From contig NZ_QMEW01000037.1 of NCBI RefSeq assembly GCF_003284965.1, positions 1-41,008 of the forward strand: 41,008 bases of DNA, given 5' to 3'. The notes beneath the pieces were generated by a model. The model was given only the letters and a program-made list of their open reading frames with translations, had not been told where the DNA came from and made no database searches. Positions 35,901-41,008 of this stretch are shown here, piece by piece. Position numbers and translations under genes: made by a program. The first letter of the stretch is position 1. Each line of letters begins with the position of its first letter. Origin of the DNA: Mycolicibacterium sp. GF69. Its GTDB lineage: Bacteria > Actinomycetota > Actinomycetes > Mycobacteriales > Mycobacteriaceae.

Positions 35901-36228
35901 CGGCGACACGTTCCCGTTGAAGGCGGGGCTGATCACCAGCCTGGGCTTCGGCCACGTGTCCGGTCTGATCGCGCTGGTGCATCCACAGGCGTTCCTCGCC
36001 GCGCTGAGCCCGAGCGAACGCGCCGAATACCAGCAGCGTGCGGACGCCCGCGTGCTGGCCGGCCAACACCGGCTCGCATCGGCGATCGCCGGTGGGAAGT
36101 CGCTGTACGAGAAGCCGGTCGACCGGCGCTTCGGCCACGATGCTCCGGAGAAGCCGCAGGAAGCCGAGATGCTGCTCAAGGCGGGATCCCGGCTCGGCGA
36201 CGGCGACGTGTATGTGCCCCGAGCGTGA
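26971..36228 (+). CDS. fas: Type I fatty acid synthase (FAS-I), single chain
   Basis: 3,085 aa with a GTG start. Domains in order: acetyl transferase (AGHSQG at 147-152, Ser150); FMN enoyl reductase (LLAGMTPTT near 423, GGRAGGHHS at 569-577); MaoC-type dehydratase (GDHNPIH at 1233-1239); malonyl/palmitoyl transferase (from about 1337, GHSVGEYTA with Ser1443); Ala/Pro-rich linker (about 1745-1787); acyl carrier domain with likely phosphopantetheine Ser1824 in DGASSRRNQ; ketoreductase (GASKGS at 2138-2143, Tyr2301, Lys2305); ketosynthase (Cys2734 in GACATA, His2886, His2927). The length and order match mycobacterial FAS-I, which makes C16-C26 acyl-CoAs de novo and feeds mycolic acid synthesis. 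All checked catalytic residues are present. acpS follows after 15 bases. Confidence 0.98.
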   Translation: MTINEQHRVSTDRTAGAVHSGSQALVDRLNSGEPYAVAFGGQGGSWLENLEELVSSAGIESELSEVVGEAALLLEPVARELVVVRPIGFEPLQWVRALAADEPLPAAKQLITAAISGPGILLAQMAAIRAAIRQGLDLYDAPPVAMAGHSQGIMGCESLRSRGAKDAELLALLQLIGAAGSLVSRRRGMVGRGDKSPMVSVTNVDPDRIAELLEEFSSDVRTVLPPVLSIRNGRRSVVITGTPEQLGRFELYCSKITEKEEAERKNKLRGGSVFNPAFSQVQVEVGFHTPRLADGVEVVDQWAAKCGIDPDLAHEMTEAIFVRPIDWVGEVERLHDSGAKWIVDLGPSDTVTRLTAPIIRGLGVGIVPAATRVGQRNLFTVGAEPEIPPAWSSYAPTTVALPDGSVKLSTKFTRLTGRSPILLAGMTPTTVDAKIVAAAANAGHWAELAGGGQVTEEIFADRIAELTNLLEPGRAVQFNSLFLDPYLWKLQLGGKRLVQRARQSGAPIDGVVVSAGIPELEEAVELIDELNTVGIKHVVFKPGTIDQIKSVIKIAAEVPGKDVIVHIEGGRAGGHHSWEDLDDLLVSTYGELRKLPNITVCVGGGIGTPERAAGYLSGQWATDYGFPAMPVDGILVGTAAMATLEATTSPAVKQMLVETTGTDHWISAGKAQGGMASSRSQLGADIHEIDNAASRCGRLLDEVAGDAEAVAERRDEIVAAMATTCKPYFGDVGEMTYRQWLARYVELAIGDGDSTADTKLPGSPWLADTWRDRFAEMLHRAEARLHPQDSGPIATLFGADAKAPALLDDPDAAIATLVARYPEAETLRLHPADVPWFVTLCKTPGKPVNFVPVIDKDVRRWWRSDSLWQAHDARYRADEVCIIPGTQAVAGITRVDEPVGELLDRFEQAAIDEVLATDGNPVPVVSRRQARADVTGPLAVVLDSPDVLWAGRVAINPVHRIGAPDEWQANENRNATHPSTGARLELNGDRVTLSVPLSDIWIEIPFTLPPCTVNGGMPVVTVDDASAAMRSVLAIAAGIESSDGPAALPPVHDNTATVTADWDPERVADHTGVTATFGAPLAPGLTLVPDALVGHCWPAVFAAIGAAVTDDGFPLVEGLLSLVHLDHAAHLLAQMPKSRTELTVTATASAASDTEYGRVVPVSVQIRDDKGALLATLEERFAIRGRTGTAVLDDPPRAGGAITDNATDTQRRRRRDVTVTAPTDMSAFAVVSGDHNPIHTDRAAALLAGLKSPIVHGMWLSAAAQHVVTATDGKPAPPARVVGWTSRFLGMVLPGDDIDFRVDRVGIDRGAEILEVTAKVGGELVMSGTAQLAAPKTVYAFPGQGIQHKGMGMEVRARSKAARKVWDTADKFTRDTLGFSVLHVVRDNPTSLIASGVHYHHPDGVLFLTQFTQVAMATVAAAQVAEMREQGAFVEGAIACGHSVGEYTALACVSGVYELEALLEVVFHRGSKMHDIVPRDHLGRSNYRLAAIRPSQIDLDDADVKQFVATIAANTGEFLEIVNFNLRGSQYAIAGTVRGLEALEQEVERRREITGGKRSFILVPGIDVPFHSSVLRVGVADFRRSLERVMPRDADPALLIGKYIPNLVPRPFTLDRDFIQEIRDLVPAEPLDEILADYDTWRTEKPAELCRKIVIELLAWQFASPVRWIETQDLLFIEEAAGGLGIERFVEIGVKSAPTVAGLAANTLKLPEYSHSTTEVLNSERDAAVLFATDADPEPEFDDEPVAAPASEAATPAEVAAPAESAAPAAAVSPSVAPAGASRPDDLTFDAADATMALIALSAKMRIDQIEPLDSIESITDGASSRRNQLLVDLGSELDLGAIDGAAEADLAGLKGQVSKLARTYKPFGPVLSDAVNDQLRTVFGPSGKRPAYIAERVAKTWELGAGWARHVTVEVALGTREGTSVRGGDLGGLHDGALADAASVDRVIDGAVAVVAARRGVAVSLPSAAGAGGGVVDSAALTEFAERVTGRDGVLASAARMILGQLGLDTPVPVPEATDAELIDLVTAELGSDWPRLVAPVFDGRKAVLFDDRWASAREDLARLWLYDEDEIDKNWPRLSERFEGAGHVVGTQATWWQGKALAAGRNIHASLYGRAAAGAENPGAGRYSHEVAVVTGASKGSIAASVVAQLLDGGATVIATTSKLDDDRLAFYRALYRDNARWGAKLWVVPANMASYTDIDALVQWVGTEQTESLGPQSIHLKDAQTPTLLFPFAAPRVAGDLSDAGSRAEMEMKVLLWAVQRLIGGLSHIGAERDIAARLHVVLPGSPNRGMFGGDGAYGEAKSALDALVSRWKAESSWAQRVSLAHALIGWTKGTGLMGHNDAIVGAVEEAGVRTYTTDEMAAMLLGLCGIESKVAAAREPLQADFTGGLADVEIDMAELAAKAREDMVTESRVEETEPEGAVRALPSPPRGYRSAPPPQWADLDIDPADMVVIVGGAELGPYGSSRTRFEMEVENELSAAGVLELAWTTGLVKWEDDPTPGWYDTETEELVDEGELVERYHDAVIERVGIREFVGDGAIGADHTAPLLVSVFLDKDFTFVVSNEEEARAFVRADPEHTVIAPVADSGDWQVTRKAGTEIRVPRKTKLSRTVGAQIPTGFDPMVYGVSQEMMNSIDRLAIWNLVTTVDAFLSAGFTPAELMRWVHPSLVASTQGTGMGGMTSMQTMYHGNLLGRNKPNDILQEVLPNVYAGHVVQSYVGSYGAMIHPVGACATAAVSVEEGVDKIKLGKAEFVVAGGYDDLTLEAIIGFGDMAATADTEMMRAKGISDSKFSRANDRRRLGFVEGQGGGTILLARGDLALKMGLPVLAVVGYVSSFGDGVHTSIPAPGLGALAAGRGGRESQLARSLAQLGVGPDDIAVVSKHDTSTLANDPNETELHERLADSLGRSEGAPLFVVSQKSLTGHSKGGAAAFQMMGLCQILRDGVIPPNRSLDCVDDELAGAAHMVWLRDTLRFGDTFPLKAGLITSLGFGHVSGLIALVHPQAFLAALSPSERAEYQQRADARVLAGQHRLASAIAGGKSLYEKPVDRRFGHDAPEKPQEAEMLLKAGSRLGDGDVYVPRA

Positions 36229-36243
36229 GATAGCGTTTCGCCC

Positions 36244-36636
36244 ATGGCGATAGTCGGGGTGGGGATCGACCTGGTCTCCATACCCGAGTTCGCCGAGCAG
36301 GTGGACCAGCCGGGCACCGTTTTCGCCGAGACGTTCACGCCGGGGGAGCGCCGTGACGCCGCCGACAAGAGTTCCTCGGCGGCACGGCATCTGGCCGCGC
36401 GGTGGGCGGCGAAGGAGGCCGTGATCAAGGCGTGGTCGGGCTCGCGCTTCGCTCGGCGCCCGGTGCTTCCCGAAGGCATCCACCGCGACATCGAGGTCAT
36501 CACCGACATGTGGGGTAGACCGAAGGTGCGGCTGTCCGGGGCGATCGCCGAGCATCTGAAGAGCGTGACCATCCACCTGTCGCTCACCCATGAGGCCGAC
36601 ACCGCCGCAGCGGTCGCCATCCTCGAGGAGCGCTGA
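36244..36636 (+). CDS. acpS: Holo-[acyl-carrier-protein] synthase AcpS
   Basis: 130 aa. GVGIDLV with Asp9 and WAAKEAVIK with Glu58 are the Mg/CoA-binding motifs of AcpS-type phosphopantetheinyl transferases. It moves phosphopantetheine from CoA to the carrier Ser of FAS-I (and to FAS-II AcpM). It starts 15 bases after fas, the conserved fas-acpS operon of mycobacteria, so synthase and activator are made together. Confidence 0.96.
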   Translation: MAIVGVGIDLVSIPEFAEQVDQPGTVFAETFTPGERRDAADKSSSAARHLAARWAAKEAVIKAWSGSRFARRPVLPEGIHRDIEVITDMWGRPKVRLSGAIAEHLKSVTIHLSLTHEADTAAAVAILEER

Positions 36637-36734
36637 AGTTTCTTCTGCCTCGCGAGTGTGGGGTTAAGGCACGCTTCGAGTGCCGATCGCGTGCGGGTAA
36701 CCCACGTTCGGCCCAGGGGGCTAACCTCGGGTCC

Positions 36735-38081
36735 ATGGGCGATCTGGTGCAACGGGTGCGCGACGTGTTGCCAGAGGTGCGGCGCGATCTGGAGGATCTA
36801 GTGCGCATCGAGTCGGTCTGGGCCGACCCGGCCCGCCGTGACGAGGTGCAGCGCAGCGCCGAGGCGGTGGCGAAACTGTTGGCCGAGGCGGGGTTCGGGG
36901 ACGTGCAGATCGTCAGCGAAGGTGGTGCACCCGCCGTCATCGCCCGCCACCCCGCGCCGCCGGGCGCCCCGACCGTGCTGCTGTACGCCCATCACGATGT
37001 GCAACCTGAAGGCGATCCGGCGCAGTGGCTTTCACCGCCGTTCGAGCCGACCGAGCGCGACGGACGCCTTTACGGCCGGGGTACCGCCGACGACAAAGCC
37101 GGTATCGCAACGCATTTGGCCGCCTTCCGCGCCCACGACGGCAATCCGCCCGTCGGCGTCACCGTATTCGTCGAAGGGGAGGAGGAGTCTGGTTCGCCGA
37201 CGCTGTCGCGACTGCTTGCGACGCATCGCGATACGTTGGCCGCCGATGTGATCGTCATCGCCGATTCGGACAACTGGAGCACCGACGTACCGTCGCTGAC
37301 GGTGTCGCTGCGGGGACTGGCCGACTGCATCGTCGAGGTGGCCACGCTGGATCACGGGCTGCATTCGGGGCTGTGGGGCGGCGTGGTCCCCGATGCGCTG
37401 AGCGTGCTGGTGCGGCTGCTGGCGAGCCTGCACGACGACGAGGGCAATGTGGCGGTCGAGGGTCTGCACGAAGCGAGTGCCGCCGACGTCGACTATCCCG
37501 CCGAACGGGTCCGCGCCGAGACGGGGCTGCTGCCCGGAGTGTCCGAAATCGGTTCGGGCTCAGCGCCGCAGCGGCTGTGGGCCAAGCCGGCGATCACGGT
37601 CGTCGGTATCGACACCACACCCATCGAGAAATCGTCGAACACGCTGATTCCGCGGGCACGCGCGAAGGTCAGCATGCGGATCGCGCCGGGCGGTGACGCC
37701 GCCGAACATCTCGCGGCGTTGACGCGGCACCTCGAGCAGCACACCCCGTGGGGTGCGCAGGTGACCGTCACGCCGGGCGATCTCGGACAGCCCTACGCGA
37801 TCGACCCGAGCGGCCCCGTCTACGACGCGGCCCGCGCCGCCTTCCGGGAGGCGTGGGGCGCAGAGCCGGTCGACACCGGAATCGGCGGTTCGATTCCGTT
37901 CATCGCCGAGCTCGCCGCGGCGTTGCCGTCGGCGAAGATCCTGGTGACCGGCGTGGAAGACCCTGCGACGCAGGCCCATAGCGTCAACGAGAGCCTGCAC
38001 CTCGGCGTGTTGGAACGCGCAGCCGTTTCCGAGGCTCTGTTGCTGGCGCGCCTCGGCTCAGACCGAAAGGTCGCGCCGTAG
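36735..38081 (+). CDS. M20-family metallopeptidase (dipeptidase-like, Rv2522c type)
   Basis: 448 aa. Metal and catalytic motifs of the M20 family are in place: LYAHHDVQPEG (near 84-93), GRGTADDKAG (near 114-123), VEGEEESGS (147-155) and a C-terminal ATQAHSVNE. A dimerisation domain lies between about 190 and 350 (LDHGLHSGLWGG). It should be a cytosolic zinc dipeptidase or amidase. The position next to acpS and bcp is the same as I recall for Rv2522c. Its end overlaps the convergent bcp by 24 bases. Confidence 0.93.
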   Translation: MGDLVQRVRDVLPEVRRDLEDLVRIESVWADPARRDEVQRSAEAVAKLLAEAGFGDVQIVSEGGAPAVIARHPAPPGAPTVLLYAHHDVQPEGDPAQWLSPPFEPTERDGRLYGRGTADDKAGIATHLAAFRAHDGNPPVGVTVFVEGEEESGSPTLSRLLATHRDTLAADVIVIADSDNWSTDVPSLTVSLRGLADCIVEVATLDHGLHSGLWGGVVPDALSVLVRLLASLHDDEGNVAVEGLHEASAADVDYPAERVRAETGLLPGVSEIGSGSAPQRLWAKPAITVVGIDTTPIEKSSNTLIPRARAKVSMRIAPGGDAAEHLAALTRHLEQHTPWGAQVTVTPGDLGQPYAIDPSGPVYDAARAAFREAWGAEPVDTGIGGSIPFIAELAAALPSAKILVTGVEDPATQAHSVNESLHLGVLERAAVSEALLLARLGSDRKVAP

Positions 38082-38531
38082 CTTCGCGACATGTCCGGTG
38101 GCCCGGACGTTGTACTGCGCTTCGGCGATTTTGCCCGACTCGTCGATGACGAACGTCGACCGGATGACGCCCTGAACGGTCTTGCCGTACATCGTCTTCT
38201 CGCCGAACGCGCCCCACGCGGTGAGCACGTCGCGGTCCGGATCCGACAGCAGCGGAAACGTCAGCTTCTCCTTGTCGCGGAACTTGGCCAGCTTTTCGGG
38301 CTTGTCCGGCGAGATGCCGATGACGTCGAGTCCCGAATCATTGAGCTCCGAAAGGTTGTCCCGGAAGTCGCAGGCCTGCTTGGTGCATCCGGGGGTCGAT
38401 GCCGCCGGATAGAAGTACACGATGACCTTGCGACCCTTGTAGTCGGAAAGCTTCACAACGTTGCCGTCGGCGTCGGGCAGGCTGAACGCAGGGGCTTTGT
38501 CGCCGACCTCGAGTCGTTGCGTCTGTGGCAC
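38058..38531 (-). CDS. bcp: Thiol peroxidase Bcp (AhpC/TSA-type peroxiredoxin)
   Basis: 157 aa from the GTG at 38531 (MPQTQRLEVGDKAPAF), with AGAAGGG upstream. The much longer open frame to 39035 is not needed. The peroxidatic Cys49 lies in ASTPGCTKQACDFRD, and Cys54 is the likely resolving Cys of the BCP/PrxQ class. It reduces hydroperoxides using thioredoxin. The length equals that recalled for M. tuberculosis Bcp, and the C-terminal GHVAKLRRDLSV appears identical to it. Confidence 0.95.
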   Translation of the reverse strand: MPQTQRLEVGDKAPAFSLPDADGNVVKLSDYKGRKVIVYFYPAASTPGCTKQACDFRDNLSELNDSGLDVIGISPDKPEKLAKFRDKEKLTFPLLSDPDRDVLTAWGAFGEKTMYGKTVQGVIRSTFVIDESGKIAEAQYNVRATGHVAKLRRDLSV

Positions 38532-38639
38532 GCGGGCATCCCTTCTGTCGACCGGTGCGCTGCAGCGAGCGCGGGCTGCTCTAGGGTAGATCGGCAGGCC
38601 CCGACCGGGGGTAGCGACTTCGACGGCTTGGAGGCGCAC

Positions 38640-38867
38640 GTGGCGGACCGCGATCCCGAGACCATCAAACGGGACATCGATCAGGCGCGGGAGCAACTCG
38701 CGGCGACGGTGGACACCCTCGCCGAGCGCGCCAACCCCAGCCGGCTGGCCGACGACGCCAAGGCGGCGGTCATGCGATTCGTCACGAAACCTGCGGTGGC
38801 GGTGTCGCTCGCCGGTGTGGGAGTGTTTGCGCTCGTCATCGTGGTGCGTCGCATCCGGCAACGCTGA
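38640..38867 (+). CDS. DUF3618 small membrane protein (Rv2520c-like)
   Basis: 75 aa with a GTG start at 38640; GGAGG lies 5 bases upstream. It starts ADRDPETIKRDIDQAREQL, the DUF3618 pattern of an amphipathic helix. A single hydrophobic segment (about 50-68) follows, with a basic end (RRIRQR). It is divergent from bcp across 108 bp, where TAGGGT (38582-38587) may be a -10. The function is unknown; the position next to bcp is conserved in mycobacteria. Confidence 0.88.
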   Translation: MADRDPETIKRDIDQAREQLAATVDTLAERANPSRLADDAKAAVMRFVTKPAVAVSLAGVGVFALVIVVRRIRQR

Positions 38868-39521
38868 GCGCGAGGCGTCAGCGCCGGCGCGCCGCGCGGA
38901 ACCAGTCGGCGAACGAGAACCCGGGGGGATTGGACGGTTGCAGGTGTAAACCGCGACGGGAACCTGGGCAGTTATCTCGGCGGAGGCGTTCACGCCCGTT
39001 GCACCCGCTCCGAATGAACCGCCTGGCTGGGACATCAGCTAAGTCCGCGTTCCCTTCCGATTCCTGGCCGCTTCTGGGTGTTTGCTCTGACAGCTAACGG
39101 GACTGTAGCAGACGCCCGCGCCCGTTTCGCGGCTTGAGCCAAAGATCGCCGGCGACCCGCCCTGTCGCACGACGACCGATAAGCCCAGTTATACCCCTTA
39201 CTAAGCCTATTTATGTTGTTCGCCACACAATCCGTCCAGGGCGATAACCGCGTCACACATAAATTGTCATCACCGTAAGCGGCAACTTGCGCGAGGCGCC
39301 GCGGCGGGGAGCGGCACGGCACCGCCGCAAAGAACGGGACCCCGTGGGCTGGGCGGACGTTTCTCGGTTCACGTTTCGCCGATCGGGGCTGATCACGGTT
39401 CACCAGCGCATTTCGCGGTTCATCGGACGCTCGGAACCACCGCGGCCTTCGGCGATGAACTTATTCACCGGCTCTGGTGCCATCTCCCACGCGGGCGTCC
39501 GCGCGGAGTCTGCGGTAAAAC
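38868..39521. other. 654-bp gap without a clear gene, AT-richer core
   Basis: No ORF here has convincing codon use, a ribosome-binding site or a recognisable product. The stretch around 39175-39270 is much richer in A+T than its surroundings (for example CTATTTATGTTG). From memory, M. tuberculosis has the PE26 gene between the equivalents of the DUF3618 and L,D-transpeptidase genes; no PE-type sequence is visible here. The gap could be decayed DNA next to a tRNA, or hold an unrecognised small RNA. Confidence 0.5.
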
Positions 39522-39597
<76 letters not shown>

Positions 39598-39606
39598 GCG
39601 GATGCG

Positions 39607-39612
39607 ACAATA
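39607..39612 (-). promoter_or_regulatory. Possible -10 element of the tRNA-Lys gene
   Basis: TATTGT on the reverse strand fits the mycobacterial TAnnnT -10 pattern. It lies 9 bases upstream of the mature tRNA 5' end, giving a very short leader. No clear -35 element was found. Confidence 0.35.
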
Positions 39613-39696
39613 ACAGCCCGCGCTGCACAGGACGAAATCTGCGGCCACGAAAAGGGCCCTGACGTCCGCGTCGCAACCCGGATGCGAAATAGCCCT

Positions 39697-39702
39697 TAGA
39701 CT
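39697..39702 (+). promoter_or_regulatory. Possible -10 element of the L,D-transpeptidase gene
   Basis: TAGACT fits TAnnnT and lies 51 bases upstream of the chosen ATG. No clear -35 hexamer is seen at the expected distance. Confidence 0.35.
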
Positions 39703-39753
39703 GTTGCCAAGAATCATCGATCCGTCATTCCTGGTTGCGAGGTGGAGTTAGCA

Positions 39754-40971
39754 ATGTGGCGAGTCCGTTCAGCGGCCCGTCCGCGTCGACGCGCATGGCT
39801 GGTGACAGCCGCGCTAATCTCCGCCCTGGCGCTCGGCTTGTCCGCCTGTGGCGGCAACTCGGGTCCGGTGCAGCCGCAGGTCATCGACGACAAGGGCACG
39901 CCCTTCGGCGACCTGCTCATTCCCAAGCTCACCGCCTCGGTGACGGACGGCGCCGTCGGCGTGAGCGTGGACTCGCCGGTCACCGTCAGCGCGGGCGATG
40001 GCGTTCTGGGTTCGGTGAACATGGTGAACGAGTCGGGCAAGAGCGTTGCCGGCGCGTTGAGCCCGGACGGTCTGACGTGGGCCACCACTGAACCGCTCGG
40101 CTACAACAAGCGCTACACGCTGACGGCCGAATCGCTCGGACTCGGTGGCGCCACCACCCGGCGGATGTCGTTTGAGACCCACTCGCCGGAAAACCTGACG
40201 ATGCCGTACGTGCTGCCCAACGACGGCGAAGTCGTCGGGGTGGGACAGCCGGTCGCGATTCGATTCGACGAGAGCATCCCCAACCGGTTGGCCGCGCAGA
40301 AGGCGATCAAGATCAAGACCGATCCGCAGGTCGAGGGTGCGTTCTACTGGCTGAACAACCGCGAGGTGCGGTGGCGCCCCGCGAAATACTGGAAGCCCGG
40401 CACCAAGGTCGACGTCGCGGTGAACACCTACGGGGTCGACCTCGGGGACGGCCTTTTCGGCCAGGAGAACGTCAAGAGCAGCTTCACTATCGGCGACGAG
40501 GTCATCACCAGCATCGACGACAGCACCAAGACGCTGACGGTCAAGCGCAACGGCGAGGTGGTCAAGACCATGCCGGTGTCGATGGGCAAGAACAGCACGC
40601 CCACCAACAACGGTGTCTACATCGTCGGCGACCGTCGCTCACACATGGTGATGGATTCCTCGACGTACGGCGTTCCGGTCAACTCGCCCAACGGGTATCG
40701 CACGGAGGTGGACTGGGCGACCCAGATCTCCTACAGCGGCATCTACGTGCACGCCGCGCCGTGGTCGGTCGGCAGCCAGGGTTACAGCAACGTCAGCCAC
40801 GGTTGCATCAACGTCAGCAACAGCAATGGACAGTGGTTCCACAACAACTCGAAGCGCGGGGACGTCGTCGAGATCGTCAACACCGTCGGGTCGACGCTGC
40901 CCGGCACCGACGGCCTCGGCGACTGGAACATCCCGTGGAGCCAATGGGAAGCGGGCAACGCCGGCGTCTGA
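39754..40971 (+). CDS. ldtB: L,D-transpeptidase, LdtMt2-like lipoprotein
   Basis: 405 aa from the ATG at 39754, which has GGTGGAG 6 bases upstream; an in-frame GTG at 39742 is the alternative. The signal peptide ends in lipobox LSAC (Cys32). Two Ig-like domains follow, then the YkuD catalytic domain with YVHAAPWSV and VSHGCINVS. The nucleophile is Cys351, with His349 and Ser348 next to it. The C-terminal DGLGDWNIPWSQW is typical of LdtMt2 (Rv2518c). It makes 3-3 cross-links in peptidoglycan, and this class is inhibited by carbapenems. All catalytic residues are present. Confidence 0.95.
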   Translation: MWRVRSAARPRRRAWLVTAALISALALGLSACGGNSGPVQPQVIDDKGTPFGDLLIPKLTASVTDGAVGVSVDSPVTVSAGDGVLGSVNMVNESGKSVAGALSPDGLTWATTEPLGYNKRYTLTAESLGLGGATTRRMSFETHSPENLTMPYVLPNDGEVVGVGQPVAIRFDESIPNRLAAQKAIKIKTDPQVEGAFYWLNNREVRWRPAKYWKPGTKVDVAVNTYGVDLGDGLFGQENVKSSFTIGDEVITSIDDSTKTLTVKRNGEVVKTMPVSMGKNSTPTNNGVYIVGDRRSHMVMDSSTYGVPVNSPNGYRTEVDWATQISYSGIYVHAAPWSVGSQGYSNVSHGCINVSNSNGQWFHNNSKRGDVVEIVNTVGSTLPGTDGLGDWNIPWSQWEAGNAGV

Positions 40972-41008
40972 GCCGTCGAGCATGAAAAAGGTCAGGGAGC
41001 GAAGATTC

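Noticed and set aside
36637..36734. Imperfect direct repeat (GTGTGGGGTTAAGGCACG and GTGCGGGTAACCCACG) and hairpin GGCAC-N7-GTGCC between acpS and the M20 gene
   Set aside because: Matches are short with gaps, and the 5-bp stem has no T-tract; not enough to call a repeat or a terminator.
38058..39035. 325-codon frame extending bcp upstream
   Set aside because: The extra N-terminal part is low-complexity and unlike any peroxiredoxin. The GTG at 38531 gives the family length of 157 aa and has a ribosome-binding site.
38878..39045. Minus-strand reading ending in GFSFADWFRAARRR
   Set aside because: The end looks protein-like, but no usable start codon or ribosome-binding site was found upstream in frame.

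Overview
The window looks like chromosomal DNA of a mycobacterium, most likely a rapid grower (Mycolicibacterium type). The DNA is high in G+C. It carries a complete mceA-F operon, a single-chain type I fatty acid synthase of about 3,085 residues, and a run of fas, acpS, an M20 peptidase, bcp, a DUF3618 membrane protein and an LdtMt2-like L,D-transpeptidase. That run matches the order I recall for M. tuberculosis Rv2524c to Rv2518c. The species cannot be settled by eye.

Layout. (1) 1-7931: tail of yrbEB and then mceA-F, all overlapping or tightly coupled, encoding the substrate-binding part of a lipid or sterol importer. (2) 7973-20366: a catabolic island. It holds two small exported proteins, a cytochrome P450 divergent from a TetR regulator, a third exported protein, a thiolase-fold/DUF35 pair, a SnoaL-like protein, an SDR, a VOC protein, an enoyl-CoA hydratase, two acyl-CoA synthetases and an amidohydrolase. 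Three promoter gaps here carry TTCTC/GAGAA inverted repeats, which suggests one shared regulator. (3) 20526-23527: two Mce-associated membrane proteins translationally coupled to a degenerate IspD-like protein, which converges on an IspD-like protein with intact motifs. (4) 23645-26410: a ChaB/Rho-N protein, an MFS transporter and a MerR regulator. (5) 26411-38867: fas with a long repeat-rich upstream region, acpS, M20 peptidase, bcp and a DUF3618 protein. (6) 38868-41008: a gap of about 650 bp with an AT-richer core, a tRNA-Lys(CUU) gene and the L,D-transpeptidase gene.

How the genes may work together. Parts 1 to 3 read as an import-and-degrade module. The Mce system would bring in a hydrophobic ring-containing or branched substrate, the P450 would hydroxylate it, the acyl-CoA synthetases would activate it, and the hydratase, SDR and thiolase-like/DUF35 pair would shorten it. 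The substrate is not readable from sequence. Parts 5 and 6 are housekeeping: FAS-I and its phosphopantetheinyl transferase, peroxide defence and 3-3 peptidoglycan cross-linking.

The least expected structures are the coupled mas/degenerate-IspD genes facing an intact IspD paralogue, the repeated operator-like sites, a 15-bp duplication that puts a stop codon after a first copy of a fadD start, and the altered active-site motifs of the thiolase-like protein.
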